Assembly (NCBI GenBank): GCA_009731375.1
Contig: BJOX01000327.1
Span: 279,028 to 343,027, forward strand
Direction: 5' to 3'
DNA from: Paulinella micropora
Lineage: Eukaryota > Cercozoa > Imbricatea > Euglyphida
DNA: 64,000 bases
Under the pieces are notes generated by a model. It did no database searches, was not told where the DNA came from, and saw nothing but the letters and a program-made list of their open reading frames with translations. Shown one piece after another: positions 1 to 8,851 of the stretch (positions are counted from its first letter, which is position 1; every line of letters begins with the position of its first letter). Position numbers and translations under genes: made by a program.

Positions 1-556
1 AGAGCAACAGCAACCAGAGCCAGAGCCACAGCCAGAGCAAGTCCCATTACAAGGTGAGGGTCGCGGTTTAATGACTAATGAAATAGATGACATAATGAAA
101 AAATATGGATGGTATCTCGGAGCAATAGCCAGTGATGAAATCTACAAACTAAATCCAGAAAAAAGAAAGCGATACGGATTTATTATGAATTTGGACAATC
201 ACAAACAAGCGGGGTCTCATTGGATTGCTATATGGGTAAGTCTAGATAAAGACAGGAGTGTTGAAGTGTATGACCCATTAGCACTTTACCAACCAACGGA
301 AGACTTTCAGCAACAAATGAAAAGGCTAATTGACCAAAGTAATCCAAGCACATACCTGCTTATGAAAGTAAATCAGGTTAAAAATCAATCAAACACCTCG
401 GACACATGCGGATGGTTTGCTATGCGTTTTTTACTAATGAGGGCTAAAGGAGTGCGATTTAAATTTGCTAGTGGCTATACAGACTTAAAAGAAGACGAAG
501 CGGAGAAATTAAAAGCACAGAATGGATATGGTGATGCTTTTAACACATTCATCTGA
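1..556 (+). CDS. Adenain-type (Ulp1-like) cysteine protease, 5' end outside the window
   Basis: Reading frame is open from base 2 to the stop at 554-556. A Gln/Pro/Glu-rich linker (bases 2-50) leads into a compact protease domain. Counting from the Met at 71, the catalytic set is visible: His50 in GSHWIAIWV, an acid at Glu65/Asp68 in VEVYDPL, and Cys113 in DTCGWFAM, in the His-Asp/Glu-Cys order of the adenovirus protease family. In adenoviruses, Polintons and virophages this enzyme cleaves capsid precursor proteins during maturation. Because the frame runs in from the left, the Met at 71 is probably not the start, and the full protein likely has a long low-complexity N-terminal part. The Lys/Glu-rich gene at the right end of the window would be a suitable counterpart of that part in the second element. 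Capsid genes follow on the same strand. Confidence 0.88.
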   Translation, partial: EQQQPEPEPQPEQVPLQGEGRGLMTNEIDDIMKKYGWYLGAIASDEIYKLNPEKRKRYGFIMNLDNHKQAGSHWIAIWVSLDKDRSVEVYDPLALYQPTEDFQQQMKRLIDQSNPSTYLLMKVNQVKNQSNTSDTCGWFAMRFLLMRAKGVRFKFASGYTDLKEDEAEKLKAQNGYGDAFNTFI

Positions 557-570
557 ATTATGTATTAAAT

Positions 571-600
571 AAAAGAATATAAAAGAATATAAAAGAATAT
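571..600 (+). promoter_or_regulatory. Triple AAAAGAATAT repeat before the GIY-YIG gene
   Basis: Three perfect 10-bp units (571-580, 581-590, 591-600) fill the space between the protease stop and the next gene; the last unit supplies the first two bases of the ATG at 599. It is AT-rich and contains TATAAAA-like strings, resembling the TATA boxes that sit just before other start codons of this element. A promoter role is inferred. Confidence 0.45.
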
Positions 601-823
601 GCCAGACTACAAGCAAGGAAAAATTTACTCATTAAGGTCTCACCAAACAAACCAAATTTATATTGGTTCAACAACTCAAACATTAGCACAGAGGTTCGCT
701 AAGCATAGGTGGGAATATAAAGAGAGAAAAAGTAAGTTAGGTAAAGCAATTGAAATATTAAAGTATGAAGATGTTTATATTGAGTTATTGGAAAAATATN
801 NNNNNNNNNTTTCAATTTGTTAA
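599..823 (+). CDS. GIY-YIG endonuclease domain protein, interrupted by an N gap
   Basis: The N terminus reads KIYSLRSHQTNQIYIGSTTQ, which is the paired GIY...YIG core (here KIY and YIG), followed by LAQRFAKHRWEYK with the conserved Arg and His region of the family. GIY-YIG nucleases cut DNA and are frequent as small free-standing genes in giant viruses, virophages and Polinton-like viruses, where they may act in repair, recombination or homing. About 67 residues are readable before ten Ns at 800-809. The frame across the gap is unknown, so the end at 823 is only nominal. It starts 43 bases after the protease stop, and the capsid gene follows on the same strand. Confidence 0.8.
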   Translation: MPDYKQGKIYSLRSHQTNQIYIGSTTQTLAQRFAKHRWEYKERKSKLGKAIEILKYEDVYIELLEKYXXXXSIC

Positions 824-843
824 AGGCTAGATAAAGATAATTT

Positions 844-878
844 GTCCCTTGGGACAATTGTCGATAGCCTGCTATCGA
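844..878. terminator. Double hairpin after the GIY-YIG gene
   Basis: Two adjacent inverted repeats: GTCCC-TT-GGGAC (844-855) and TCGATAG-CCTG-CTATCGA (861-878), separated by AATT(G) and followed by a T/A-rich run. A matching pair with changed stem bases but the same layout lies at 9,099-9,135. The position between + strand genes suggests a transcript-end or RNA-processing signal. Confidence 0.5.
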
Positions 879-969
879 CTTAATTTATTTTAATTATTTA
901 TTTTTTTCTATAAATATATTTCGTGTATTAATCAACTTACACTACTTCAAAAACAAAACAAAAAAGCCT

Positions 970-2415
970 GTCCAATACGGAGGAGAACTAGTCCATCAGA
1001 CTAAGGAACTGCTCACTGGTAAGTATGAATTGAACAAACTTACTGCCCGTGAAGGGTCGGCTGATGTTGTTCTCACAACTGCGGGTGGACTTGAAAGCAC
1101 CTTTGAAATCCCTACTCGTCCTTTGAACCTTGCGAGGTCGGTGTTGCGATTTACTTACACCCCTGCCGCATCTGCTGGTTATAATCGTATGTTTATGGAT
1201 TGCTTGCCTATGATACAAAGAATTGAACTGCGAAGCCGAAGCGGTCAATATTTGTGCAATCTTCAACACGTGGGCAATTACACTAAGATGATTTGGAAGC
1301 CTGAAATTAAATATGAAAAATTTATGGCACTTGAAAACCACGGGGCGGGTGTATCTAGCGGGGCTATGCTTCAAAAGTGTAATGCTGGAAAAGTTGAGAT
1401 AGGAAGTGTAGCGGAAAGAAAAGCAATTACTGATGCAGTCAATACTGCTGGAGTGGTTGCTGCAGTTCAAGGATACTACAAAGTGCCACTTGTTAATGCT
1501 CGCCGTCATAATGATACCGCTCTAGCCGATAGCACTGCTGGAAATTATAGCCTTGTTAATGTTCCTTTTGAGGAGGCTAAGTATTTTGAAGGAGGCGGTA
1601 ATGGAACGGCTACCCCTGTCATTAAAGTTAAACTTCCGTTGGGTATGATTTTTGGAACTATTTTTGAATTAGATAAGACTATCGGTTTTAATGAAATCCT
1701 TGATTTGCGAATTGTGTGGGAGGGAACTAACCGCTCTACTTTCTATGGAACTGATGCGAGCAGTATTTCTACTGGTGCTGCACAGGTGGCTGTTGGTGCT
1801 ACTATTTCAAACTTAAATCTGTTTCTTGCCGTAGAGACTGACCCAAATGTCGTCCTTGGTGTACAGCAGAAGATTGCGGGAGAAGGTTTCCCATTTAAGA
1901 TTGAATACCCTATCTCTTGGAAGCAGAACCTCTCAACAGCAAGTCAAAATTTCGTTGTAAAAATGAACCGCTCACAGGGTGAGAGAATTAGAAGAATTTA
2001 TACTTCCGCATTCCACAACGATGAAAATAAAAATACCGCTTTTGACAATGATAACAGAGCGGATGCAAAAATTACTTCATACTATACAACTCTGGATGGC
2101 TCTCGTCTTCAACAATTTGACATTGACACCTCTGAGAATGAAGACTATATGATTTTGAAGGATAAGTTGAAGGGTAGTGCTATCCTAAACAGCGATGTCT
2201 ATCATTACAACTGGTTTCATGTTGATACTTGGGACAACAACCGCCCGCTTTGTGATAAGGATACTGACGGGTATGAGGTGAGTGGTCTGAGCCTTGACAC
2301 TGAGAGGCGATATGAGTTCGTTTCAACTACTGCTGGAAACAATCTTAACCATTACACTTTTGCCATTCTTCAACGAAGTGTGCTTGTGAAGGGAATTGAA
2401 ATTCTAATGTCGTAA
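970..2415 (+). CDS. Putative major capsid protein (double jelly-roll type)
   Basis: About 480 residues, the usual size of Polinton and virophage major capsid proteins, rich in beta-forming segments and with no enzyme motif. The first readable Met-like start in this frame is only a TTG at 1030, but sensible sequence (QYGGELVHQTKELLTGKYEL) continues upstream to about 970. There is no in-frame ATG before the stop codon at 865, so the start codon appears lost or non-standard. The C-terminal half carries charged loop segments (for example ENEDYMILKDKLKGSA) and ends in LVKGIEILMS. Its location between the maturation protease and a second structural gene is the usual one for the capsid shell protein of this virus class. 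The call rests on size, context and general character; a structure prediction would decide it. Confidence 0.68.
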   Translation, partial: VQYGGELVHQTKELLTGKYELNKLTAREGSADVVLTTAGGLESTFEIPTRPLNLARSVLRFTYTPAASAGYNRMFMDCLPMIQRIELRSRSGQYLCNLQHVGNYTKMIWKPEIKYEKFMALENHGAGVSSGAMLQKCNAGKVEIGSVAERKAITDAVNTAGVVAAVQGYYKVPLVNARRHNDTALADSTAGNYSLVNVPFEEAKYFEGGGNGTATPVIKVKLPLGMIFGTIFELDKTIGFNEILDLRIVWEGTNRSTFYGTDASSISTGAAQVAVGATISNLNLFLAVETDPNVVLGVQQKIAGEGFPFKIEYPISWKQNLSTASQNFVVKMNRSQGERIRRIYTSAFHNDENKNTAFDNDNRADAKITSYYTTLDGSRLQQFDIDTSENEDYMILKDKLKGSAILNSDVYHYNWFHVDTWDNNRPLCDKDTDGYEVSGLSLDTERRYEFVSTTAGNNLNHYTFAILQRSVLVKGIEILMS

Positions 2416-2467
2416 GAGGCGATAATTAATTTTGTTAGTTAATTTATTTTTTTATTATTAATATATA

Positions 2468-3697
2468 ATGTCCCACCAACGAAATTTGATAGCACAAAAT
2501 CCAGACGGCGAATTTATAAATGTCAGTGTTGGATATGATGGTAATATTGAAACAAATAATTCAAAAACCGCTTTTGGTGAAGCAGTAGTAGGTCAATTAA
2601 CACCAGTATTACAAGAAATCTTTCCATATACCATTAATACTAGGATATGGACAAAAACAGAAACAAAATCGTCTGTGTCATTTTTGAATAATATGGCTGA
2701 ATTGAAAACAACTGCTAATGCTACGGCAGATGCTGGATTAGTAAGTAAAAGGAGAATAAAATATAGAACTGGAATGGGTGTCCTTGCCCGCTTTACTGCT
2801 ATATGGACAACGGATGATACAAAAGATTACTATTCATTTATTGGAATAGGAAATGATCTCGTTGATGGATTTTATTTTTACAAAAATCAAGCAGGAATGA
2901 ATATCGCGCATATTAAAGGAGGTGTTGCAGTTTATATTGACCAAGAAGACTGGGACGACCCATGCGATGGTAATTTTGCTATGCCGAACTTAGACTGGAG
3001 CAAAGGAAATGTATTTCAAATTCAATTTCAGTATCTTGGGTTTGGTGCTATTAAGTTTTATATTGAAAATCCCATAACAGGATTATTTCAATTAGTTCAT
3101 ATGATTGAGTATGCGAATGCGAATGATGGTGTAAGCCTGCGAAATACAACATTACCTTTTACGGCAGTCATGAGAAATGATGCAAAGACTGGAATACAAA
3201 TTCTTAAAACGGCGAGTGCTAGTTTATTCATTGAGGGGTCAAATACTATTAATACAAGTATTACAAATACTGCGGAAGGAGACGAAAAAACGAGCACCAC
3301 TGAAAGCCCCATTTTAAGTATCAGGAATAAAGCACTATTCAATAATAGCCTCACCAACTATTCAAATGTCTTTCCTTCCTTGGTAAGTATTACAAATGAA
3401 GATACTAAGTCAAATGTCGTCAGAATGGTATTGAATGGGACACTAACAGGGGCTGGTTTTGCTGATGTTGATGCCACAACTTCAATCGTAGATACAGACA
3501 CAAAAGCAACCGCTATCGCCAACGGAACGACAATTTTTAAGATTTATGTAAATGCCGCCTCAACTCAACAGATTAATCTCAGAACTTACGATATTCAATT
3601 AACACCGAACGATGTTTTGACATTCACACAGAAGGCTGTGTCGGCAGGTGCTGGTAGCAATATTAATGTTATCGCTAACTTTATTGAAGACCATTGA
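2468..3697 (+). CDS. Second structural protein, possibly penton/minor capsid or receptor-binding
   Basis: Complete 409-residue frame starting at an ATG directly after TAATATATA, the box seen before many genes here. The N-terminal part contains VGQLTPVLQEIFPYTINTR and SKRRIKYRTGMGVLARFTA, then a beta-rich region with many aromatic residues; the last 110 residues are Thr/Asn/Ala-rich and look like a jelly-roll or bundle domain. It follows the capsid gene by 52 bases on the same strand, where Polintons and virophages usually keep the minor capsid (penton) gene. No catalytic motif is visible. It could be the penton or a spike; I cannot separate these from sequence alone. Confidence 0.55.
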   Translation: MSHQRNLIAQNPDGEFINVSVGYDGNIETNNSKTAFGEAVVGQLTPVLQEIFPYTINTRIWTKTETKSSVSFLNNMAELKTTANATADAGLVSKRRIKYRTGMGVLARFTAIWTTDDTKDYYSFIGIGNDLVDGFYFYKNQAGMNIAHIKGGVAVYIDQEDWDDPCDGNFAMPNLDWSKGNVFQIQFQYLGFGAIKFYIENPITGLFQLVHMIEYANANDGVSLRNTTLPFTAVMRNDAKTGIQILKTASASLFIEGSNTINTSITNTAEGDEKTSTTESPILSIRNKALFNNSLTNYSNVFPSLVSITNEDTKSNVVRMVLNGTLTGAGFADVDATTSIVDTDTKATAIANGTTIFKIYVNAASTQQINLRTYDIQLTPNDVLTFTQKAVSAGAGSNINVIANFIEDH

Positions 3698-3729
3698 AGC
3701 AAAAAAATTAATGAAAAGCGATGTGGATA

Positions 3730-4170
3730 TCATAAATATTTTTTTACCGCATCTTTGTTATTAAAATAAGGTTGTTGAATTAAATATTCAAGGTATGGTT
3801 TATCAATCTTAGCAACATCTTCAATTTTCATTTTTTTATACTTACCATATTGAAGAAAAATGTCTGCTTCGTGTTGTTGTTCTTCTTTCTTTGCAATTTC
3901 TACCCCTACATTAGCCTTTATTTCAGTAATCCCCGTTTCTTTTAAATCTGCAGTCGTAAAAGGAGTGCTCTGCTCTTCGTCAAACATTTTTGATAATGTA
4001 GCCTCCAAAGGAATAACTACTTTCACATTATCATCTCTTGGTTTATATTGCTCATAGAAAGAAACAATGTCGGGTTTAGTCCATTTAATAGTGGGTTTCT
4101 TAACTTCGCTGTCAATGTTCCATTTTTCAATTTCATTCAAGTAGTCCTGCTTGGTGCTTAGGTCTGTCAT
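3730..4170 (-). CDS. Small protein with C-terminal ExoX-C/DUF3820-like domain, copy 1
   Basis: 146 residues. The last 45 contain FLQYGKYKKMKIEDVAKID and PYLEYLIQQPYF, the G-K-Y-K-x-x-x-I-x-D-V/I-A...YLEW pattern of the small domain found at the C terminus of exodeoxyribonuclease X-like proteins and in DUF3820. The N-terminal 100 residues are charged and not recognised. The start at 4170 sits behind GTATATATATCA, a TATA box of the same form as that of the neighbour. Only 32 bases separate its stop from the stop of the structural gene on the other strand, so this is the point where the two gene blocks converge. A role in nucleic acid handling is inferred from the domain. Confidence 0.7.
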   Translation of the reverse strand: MTDLSTKQDYLNEIEKWNIDSEVKKPTIKWTKPDIVSFYEQYKPRDDNVKVVIPLEATLSKMFDEEQSTPFTTADLKETGITEIKANVGVEIAKKEEQQHEADIFLQYGKYKKMKIEDVAKIDKPYLEYLIQQPYFNNKDAVKKYL

Positions 4171-4181
4171 TGATATATATA

Positions 4182-4484
4182 CTACAAAATAATTTTATTG
4201 TAAATATTTTTTACTTCTGCCTTAATGTCGGTGAATTTATCAAACCAAGGCTGTTTCATAACCCATTCAAGGTATGGCTTATCAATAACCGCTATATCTT
4301 GAATTTTTTTGCCTTTATATTTACCAAATGGAAAAACATCGGTTGGCTTGCCAGCCCGTGCATTTTCAATTGCCTTTATTTGTTCTTGAATTACCTTTTG
4401 GATATCTTTCAATGTGAAGGTTTCATTTTTATTTTCAATAGAGAGTTTTTCAAACTTCTCGCATAGTCTGGTGAGGGCGGACAT
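4182..4484 (-). CDS. Small protein with C-terminal ExoX-C/DUF3820-like domain, copy 2
   Basis: 100 residues; residues 50-80 read FPFGKYKGKKIQDIAVID then PYLEWVMKQPWF, a better match to the GKYKGKxIxDIA...YLEW domain than its neighbour. The two adjacent genes share only this C-terminal module, so they are tandem paralogues with different N termini. The N-terminal half is a predicted helix (LTLKDIQK-like, charged). The ATG at 4484 lies five bases after CTATATATACCA. Between it and the polymerase stop at 4562 is only AT-rich sequence. Confidence 0.72.
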   Translation of the reverse strand: MSALTRLCEKFEKLSIENKNETFTLKDIQKVIQEQIKAIENARAGKPTDVFPFGKYKGKKIQDIAVIDKPYLEWVMKQPWFDKFTDIKAEVKNIYNKIIL

Positions 4485-4561
4485 TGGTATATATAGACTG
4501 ATAAAAATTTATTGAAAAAAATTAATTAATTAATTGATATTTTAGAATTGCTCTCTCGTTT

Positions 4562-6761
4562 CTAATGTCTTTGGTATCCGTAAGGAATACTATCATTTTC
4601 ATTGATAAACTCCCGACCTTGCCATTTATTATCATTAACTTTCTTTTTTATGTTTGTAGTGTGAACTATGCTGAAATGGTTAATGTTTTGCTGTTTGCTA
4701 TTTCGCGATAAATGAATTTTCTTCATTTGAAAATCTCTAACATTTTCAATGCTTTCGCCTAAATCCATCTTTTCATATACTTCTGGATTTAACCCTTTTG
4801 AATTCAACCCCTTACCTCTTAGGTGGTAGTATCTCTTTTTTACTCCTTCATTTTCGTAGCATTCAATTATATGAACACCTTTGTCTTTATGTTTCAAGTC
4901 ATTCTTGGTAAGGTAAGGGAGAAAGGCTTCATTTGTTGTAAATTCTAACATATACAATTTTGGTGCAATCCATATTCCTCTTATTATCTTACAACAATCT
5001 CCTAAGTCGTCTGTTATTCCTCCAAGAGATTTATCACCAAGTCTTTTGATAAGTTTGGCGAACCTAGTATGCAACACTAGACTATCAGTGTCGGTGTAAT
5101 AGAAATCTGCCTCTATGTCTTTATTTGGATTAGCATCTTTTATATAGTTATACATAATTCGCCTGCTATATGCTAGAATGAAAGCCCCGTAGTGAGAAGG
5201 TTTGGTTATGCTCTCTTCAATTATTTCTTCCTTTCTAGGAATTCCAGATACATGCCATAGTTTGTTTCCGTCTTTATCTTTGAATTCAACCACATCGGAT
5301 ATATAATTTTTAGTCCAAAATTTCCAATACTCCTCATTTGATTTAATATATTCTGCTTCTGTTGGGATAGGTCGCTGTATCATTTTTCCGTATAACGAAT
5401 TCATAAATAGTTTGGCTAATAAATATTGCGGTGTGCCTTTTTCACTATTTTCTTTTGCCTTAAACATTTCCAGTATGTATTCTTTGAATACTGGTTCTGC
5501 CTCCTCTGTATAGTATCCTTTATGAATTGTTATATCGTATCCTTCCTTAATCATATCTTCAATATCAACACTTGTAAGCCATTGGTCTTTCATATCGGCT
5601 AAATTCCACTTTAATGAACCCATTTTATTTCTCTGTCCTATTCTAGAATGTAATATGTCTTTTGGTGAGATATAATCAACATTGTAAATACCGATAGGAA
5701 GATTATTATAATCAAATGGTGCGATAGCCAACTTAATTTCTCCAACCATGAATAAATTAAGCATCGCTGTTGGGTATAAAGATACGACATCCGCATCAAC
5801 TAAATAATCGGTTAATTCATCAAATGTGATTTTCCCTGCTAAGTAGTCGTTGTATTGTTTTGAAATAAATCTTTTTTTGCTTGGATATGTTCTTGCTCCG
5901 ATAACTGCTTTTCTAAATGATTTCTCTTGTTCGATAGTTGGAAGTCTCACATCATGCTTACCATCAATCATTTTCTTCCAGATATTGAAGGCGAGGCTTG
6001 AAGTTGAAATGTATGAAGTTAAATTCACCGAGTGTTTTTCAAATATCTCTGTGTTTATTTTGTCATATAACTCTTTTAACCCCATAACATCGCACTTCAA
6101 ATATTCAAGACACTTATTTCTTAATTCTTCACTCATTATTTCCCATTCTGTGGCTTGGTCATGGTCGAAATCTCCTTTAAGAGTTTTACATTTCATATTT
6201 TCTAAGTTTTCCTTTAAAGTCCCCTGAGTATGCTTACACATATCCCACATTTTAATATTTTCAAATTGTAAAGAGATTATTGACCCATTATTAATCATAT
6301 GTGATTTTGGTTTAATACCTCTTCTTATTAATTCCTGTTTAATGAAGTAGTGGTCGAAGTTCGCCCCGTTAAATCCATTCACATATAAAATCGGTGCTTC
6401 TTCATCTTTCTTCTTTTTCTTTCTTACTCCTGCTACTTTCTTGACTGGATTATGTGGTTGTTTGTTAGACCATTCTATTGCTAACTTTCTTCCTCTCTCT
6501 AAGAGTAAATCAAGAAATTTAGAGATACAATCTGTGCCAGCGAAATATTTAAATCCCTCTGTTCCTTGTGTATATCCGACTATATAGCAATCGTGGATAT
6601 CAAAGCCGTCAGAAATCATTTTGTTTCTCCATGTTTCTAAGTCGTAATGAATAAGTTCATCTTTATTATTATATTTTTCTTTGTGGAAATTAGTTAGTAA
6701 ATGTCTCTGTCCATTCTTTAATATTTGTCTATTAGCATAATTTATCTTTTTCGGATTACAT
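4562..6761 (-). CDS. polB: Protein-primed family B DNA polymerase, exonuclease and polymerase part
   Basis: The frame opens after a stop at about 6,762 and runs to 4562. Exonuclease motifs are present: ExoI HYDLETW (about 6,640-6,660), ExoII NGFNGANFDHYF, ExoIII YLKCDV. The polymerase motifs follow in order: DADVVSLYPTAML (motif A), LLAKLFMNSLYGKM (motif B) and YYTDTDSLV (motif C), all with intact catalytic residues. This is the replicative polymerase of Polintons, virophages and related viruses, which starts synthesis from a protein attached to the DNA end. The first ATG of this frame (6619) lies after ExoI, so it cannot be the true start; the N-terminal part is in another frame at 6742-7647, and the two frames meet at about 6,755. 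The whole gene would be about 1,030 codons, interrupted by one small indel. Confidence 0.93.
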
Positions 6762-7647
6762 TATGTTTATTAAAATACATAGTTAAGCATTTTTCACATT
6801 TCTTCTTATCTCTTCTAAGTAATCCGAAATAGTGGTTATTCTCTAAGTAAATCATAATATCCGCTTCTTCTCCTATTTCATTCGTGCTTATAGTTTCTTT
6901 TGTTAAGGCATTCGTTATTTCGTATGTTTTCCCTTCCTTTATCAAAGTATTAAGGATTTTTACAGCGGTAGAAAATGGAATTGGACAATCATTAGAAAGA
7001 TTGAATTGTTCTCTAATATCATTACATCTTTTTCTGTTAATGAGTGGCATATTAAGAATGTCTTTACACAGAAAGAATAAGCAATTATTATTTTTGCTAG
7101 CGGGAGATATTAATATACTTTCTTCTGATTTTGTTTTTTTACATTTATATTTCCCTTCATAGCACCCTCCTCCGTTTTCTTGAATTACTACTACCTTAGC
7201 ATATTCGATTATTCGGTCATAACCTAATCCAGATGCTTCAATATTGCTTATGTTAAACTCATTCAACATTTCAATAAAATCATCATAGTTTTTTATTTGA
7301 AACGAATTAAATGTTTTCTTTTTATAATATCTATTTAATTCTTCATGGTCTGTTATGTATGTTAAAGTGATATGAACATCGGCATTTCCTGTCATACCAT
7401 TTCTTTTCGCATCCAATAGTATAGGAATTAGAACCTCTCGCTCTAATGCGTCAGTATCATAAAAGTTTATATCTAATCCTTGCTTCTCGTATGTAAGAGA
7501 GTTTAATCTATTATCTCTCCTAGATTTTAACTCTACTACTTTGAATTCCCTTTTGTTTTCTCTAGTCTCGGTTTTCCTCAAATTCGCCCTTACCTTCGCT
7601 AGTTCTACATTCTCCTTTGTTGGTCTGGGCGGTAGTGGTGGTGGCAT
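6742..7647 (-). pseudogene. N-terminal part of the same polymerase gene, with an OTU-like domain, frame-broken
   Basis: 301 residues from an ATG at 7647 preceded by CAATATAAAAGTA. Residues 1-50 are Pro-rich then basic. Residues 180-275 contain SKNNNCLFFLCKDIL with Cys189, then KRCNDIREQFNL and a late His272 in YLENNHYFGLL. Asn-Cys-Leu-Phe followed by a distant His is the arrangement of OTU-fold cysteine proteases, so a deubiquitinase-like domain is likely at the head of the polymerase. At the end, CEKCLTMYFNKHN runs out of frame after one small indel; the other frame continues with the expected polymerase sequence into ExoI. I treat this as one gene with a frame break. The domain call is by pattern only. 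Confidence 0.7.
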
Positions 7648-7743
7648 TACTTTTATATTGATAGGGATATAAAAATAATAAAAAATAATAATAAATTATC
7701 TGTTATATTTATATATAATAATTTCTTATATTTAATATATAAT

Positions 7744-7965
7744 TCATTTCATTGCCTCCTCCATTCTTTTCAACTTAAGCAATGCTTGTTTCACTTCATC
7801 TCTTTTTTTCTTTCTCCTTTCCGCTATTATTGCTTTACTTTGATTGTAATACTCCATTGACTTCTGTCTGTGTCTTTCTGGGTCTTTTTGTATAAATTCC
7901 CTCGCCTTTCTCCGTAAGGCTTCCTTCTTCTCTTCTGGTGTTTTATATATCGTTTTTCTACCCAT
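7744..7965 (-). CDS. Small highly basic protein
   Basis: 73 residues, about 40% Lys/Arg/Glu and no hydrophobic stretch: GRKTIYKTPEEKKEALRRKA, then KDPERHRQKSMEYYN. It looks like a helical nucleic-acid-binding or virion-core protein. Start ATG at 7965 follows TTATATATACAAAG. Between it and the polymerase gene lie 96 AT-rich bases. I do not recognise a family. Confidence 0.6.
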   Translation of the reverse strand: MGRKTIYKTPEEKKEALRRKAREFIQKDPERHRQKSMEYYNQSKAIIAERRKKKRDEVKQALLKLKRMEEAMK

Positions 7966-8024
7966 CTTTGTATATATAACAAAAAAAATAATCTTTAATA
8001 TATATTAAATATTGTTTGTTTGTA

Positions 8025-8303
8025 TCAAGGGATGGTAATTTCAATTCCATAATGTTTTCCTACCCCTCCTCCATAGATTGAATAATATACTTGTTTCCTT
8101 CCTTTAATCTTTAGAGTTTCTGCTAAGTGCTTGCTGATATATCCGAGTTGCTTTCCACTTTCTGTTTCAACCTTTATCGCATTTTTATCAAATTTGTTTT
8201 CTGGCTCGTCTTGAATAAAAACTTTTTCACTATTTTTTAGGAGATAAGAAATATTATCTTGTCTCCCATCAAATGAAACACCCACAACTCTCGTCGATGT
8301 CAT
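8025..8303 (-). CDS. HIRAN-domain protein
   Basis: 92 residues, essentially the whole of a HIRAN domain: VVGVSFDGRQ near the N terminus, then DEPENKFDKNAIKVE and GKQLGYISKHLAE, the E-P-x-N-x-x-D-x-N-A-I-x-V...G-Y-I signature. HIRAN domains bind the 3' ends of single-stranded DNA in HLTF/Rad5-type helicases and also occur alone in viruses and phages, where they probably recognise damaged or stalled replication ends. I chose the Met at 8303 rather than the one at 8318, because the extra five residues are encoded by the TATATAAAAAAG box that precedes starts elsewhere in this element. Confidence 0.88.
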   Translation of the reverse strand: MTSTRVVGVSFDGRQDNISYLLKNSEKVFIQDEPENKFDKNAIKVETESGKQLGYISKHLAETLKIKGRKQVYYSIYGGGVGKHYGIEITIP

Positions 8304-8345
8304 CTTTTTTATATACATATAAAATATAATTTGTTTAAAATAAAA

Positions 8346-8801
8346 TTAATTATTATTTATTTTTTTGTAATATCTTTCAATGTCATCTCTTCTATATGCT
8401 ATACGAATTACTTTATGTCCTCCTATCATAACCTCTTCTTTCTCCGCAAAGAAGTCTCTATGTGATTGAGTTTTTTCGTGTGTGTATTTGCTATATATTC
8501 CTATCGTCTTTCCGCAGACACACGTGTATTTCTTCTTTCTTCTTTCCTTTACATATTCCGCTCTCTTCTGTTTGCTGAGTTGATTGTAATCAGTATTCCT
8601 ATTATCTTCTTCATATTTCGCTAAGATTTCTTTTTCGTAAAATTCTTTTGCTAGTTGTTCCGCTTCTTCCTTCGTTCTCTTGTTGTTTATTCCTATTGCT
8701 TTCTCCTTCGTTATTCCATCCTCTCTCCAAACTATTACAACTTTATTTTTTTTAATCTGTATTCCGCCTTTAGTAATCTTTCTTAGATTGTTCGTGTTCA
8801 T
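8346..8801 (-). CDS. Zinc-finger protein with basic N-terminal half
   Basis: 151 residues. Residues 1-75 contain an AP2-like or integrase-arm-like pattern (KGGIQIKKNKVVIVWRED, then KEEAEQLAKEFYEKE). Residues 85-125 are basic and then carry YTCVCGKTIGIYSKYTHEKT followed by QSHRDFF, a C-x-C-G-K...H...H single zinc finger. Small proteins with this finger recur in virophage and Polinton-like genomes; here a second one with the same finger type lies at 9148-9300. The ATG follows TTAATATACA. The protein is probably DNA-binding; its target is unknown. Confidence 0.7.
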   Translation of the reverse strand: MNTNNLRKITKGGIQIKKNKVVIVWREDGITKEKAIGINNKRTKEEAEQLAKEFYEKEILAKYEEDNRNTDYNQLSKQKRAEYVKERRKKKYTCVCGKTIGIYSKYTHEKTQSHRDFFAEKEEVMIGGHKVIRIAYRRDDIERYYKKINNN

Positions 8802-8851
8802 TGTATATTAACCTATTTTTTTATTACTTAAATGATAATTTTAAAAAATAG

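Noticed and set aside
988-1509. 173-codon frame on - opposite the capsid gene
   Set aside because: Shadow of the capsid gene; Ser/Arg/His-rich text with no motif.
5850-6227. 125-codon + frame inside the polymerase gene
   Set aside because: Antisense shadow; the polymerase motifs on - explain the region.
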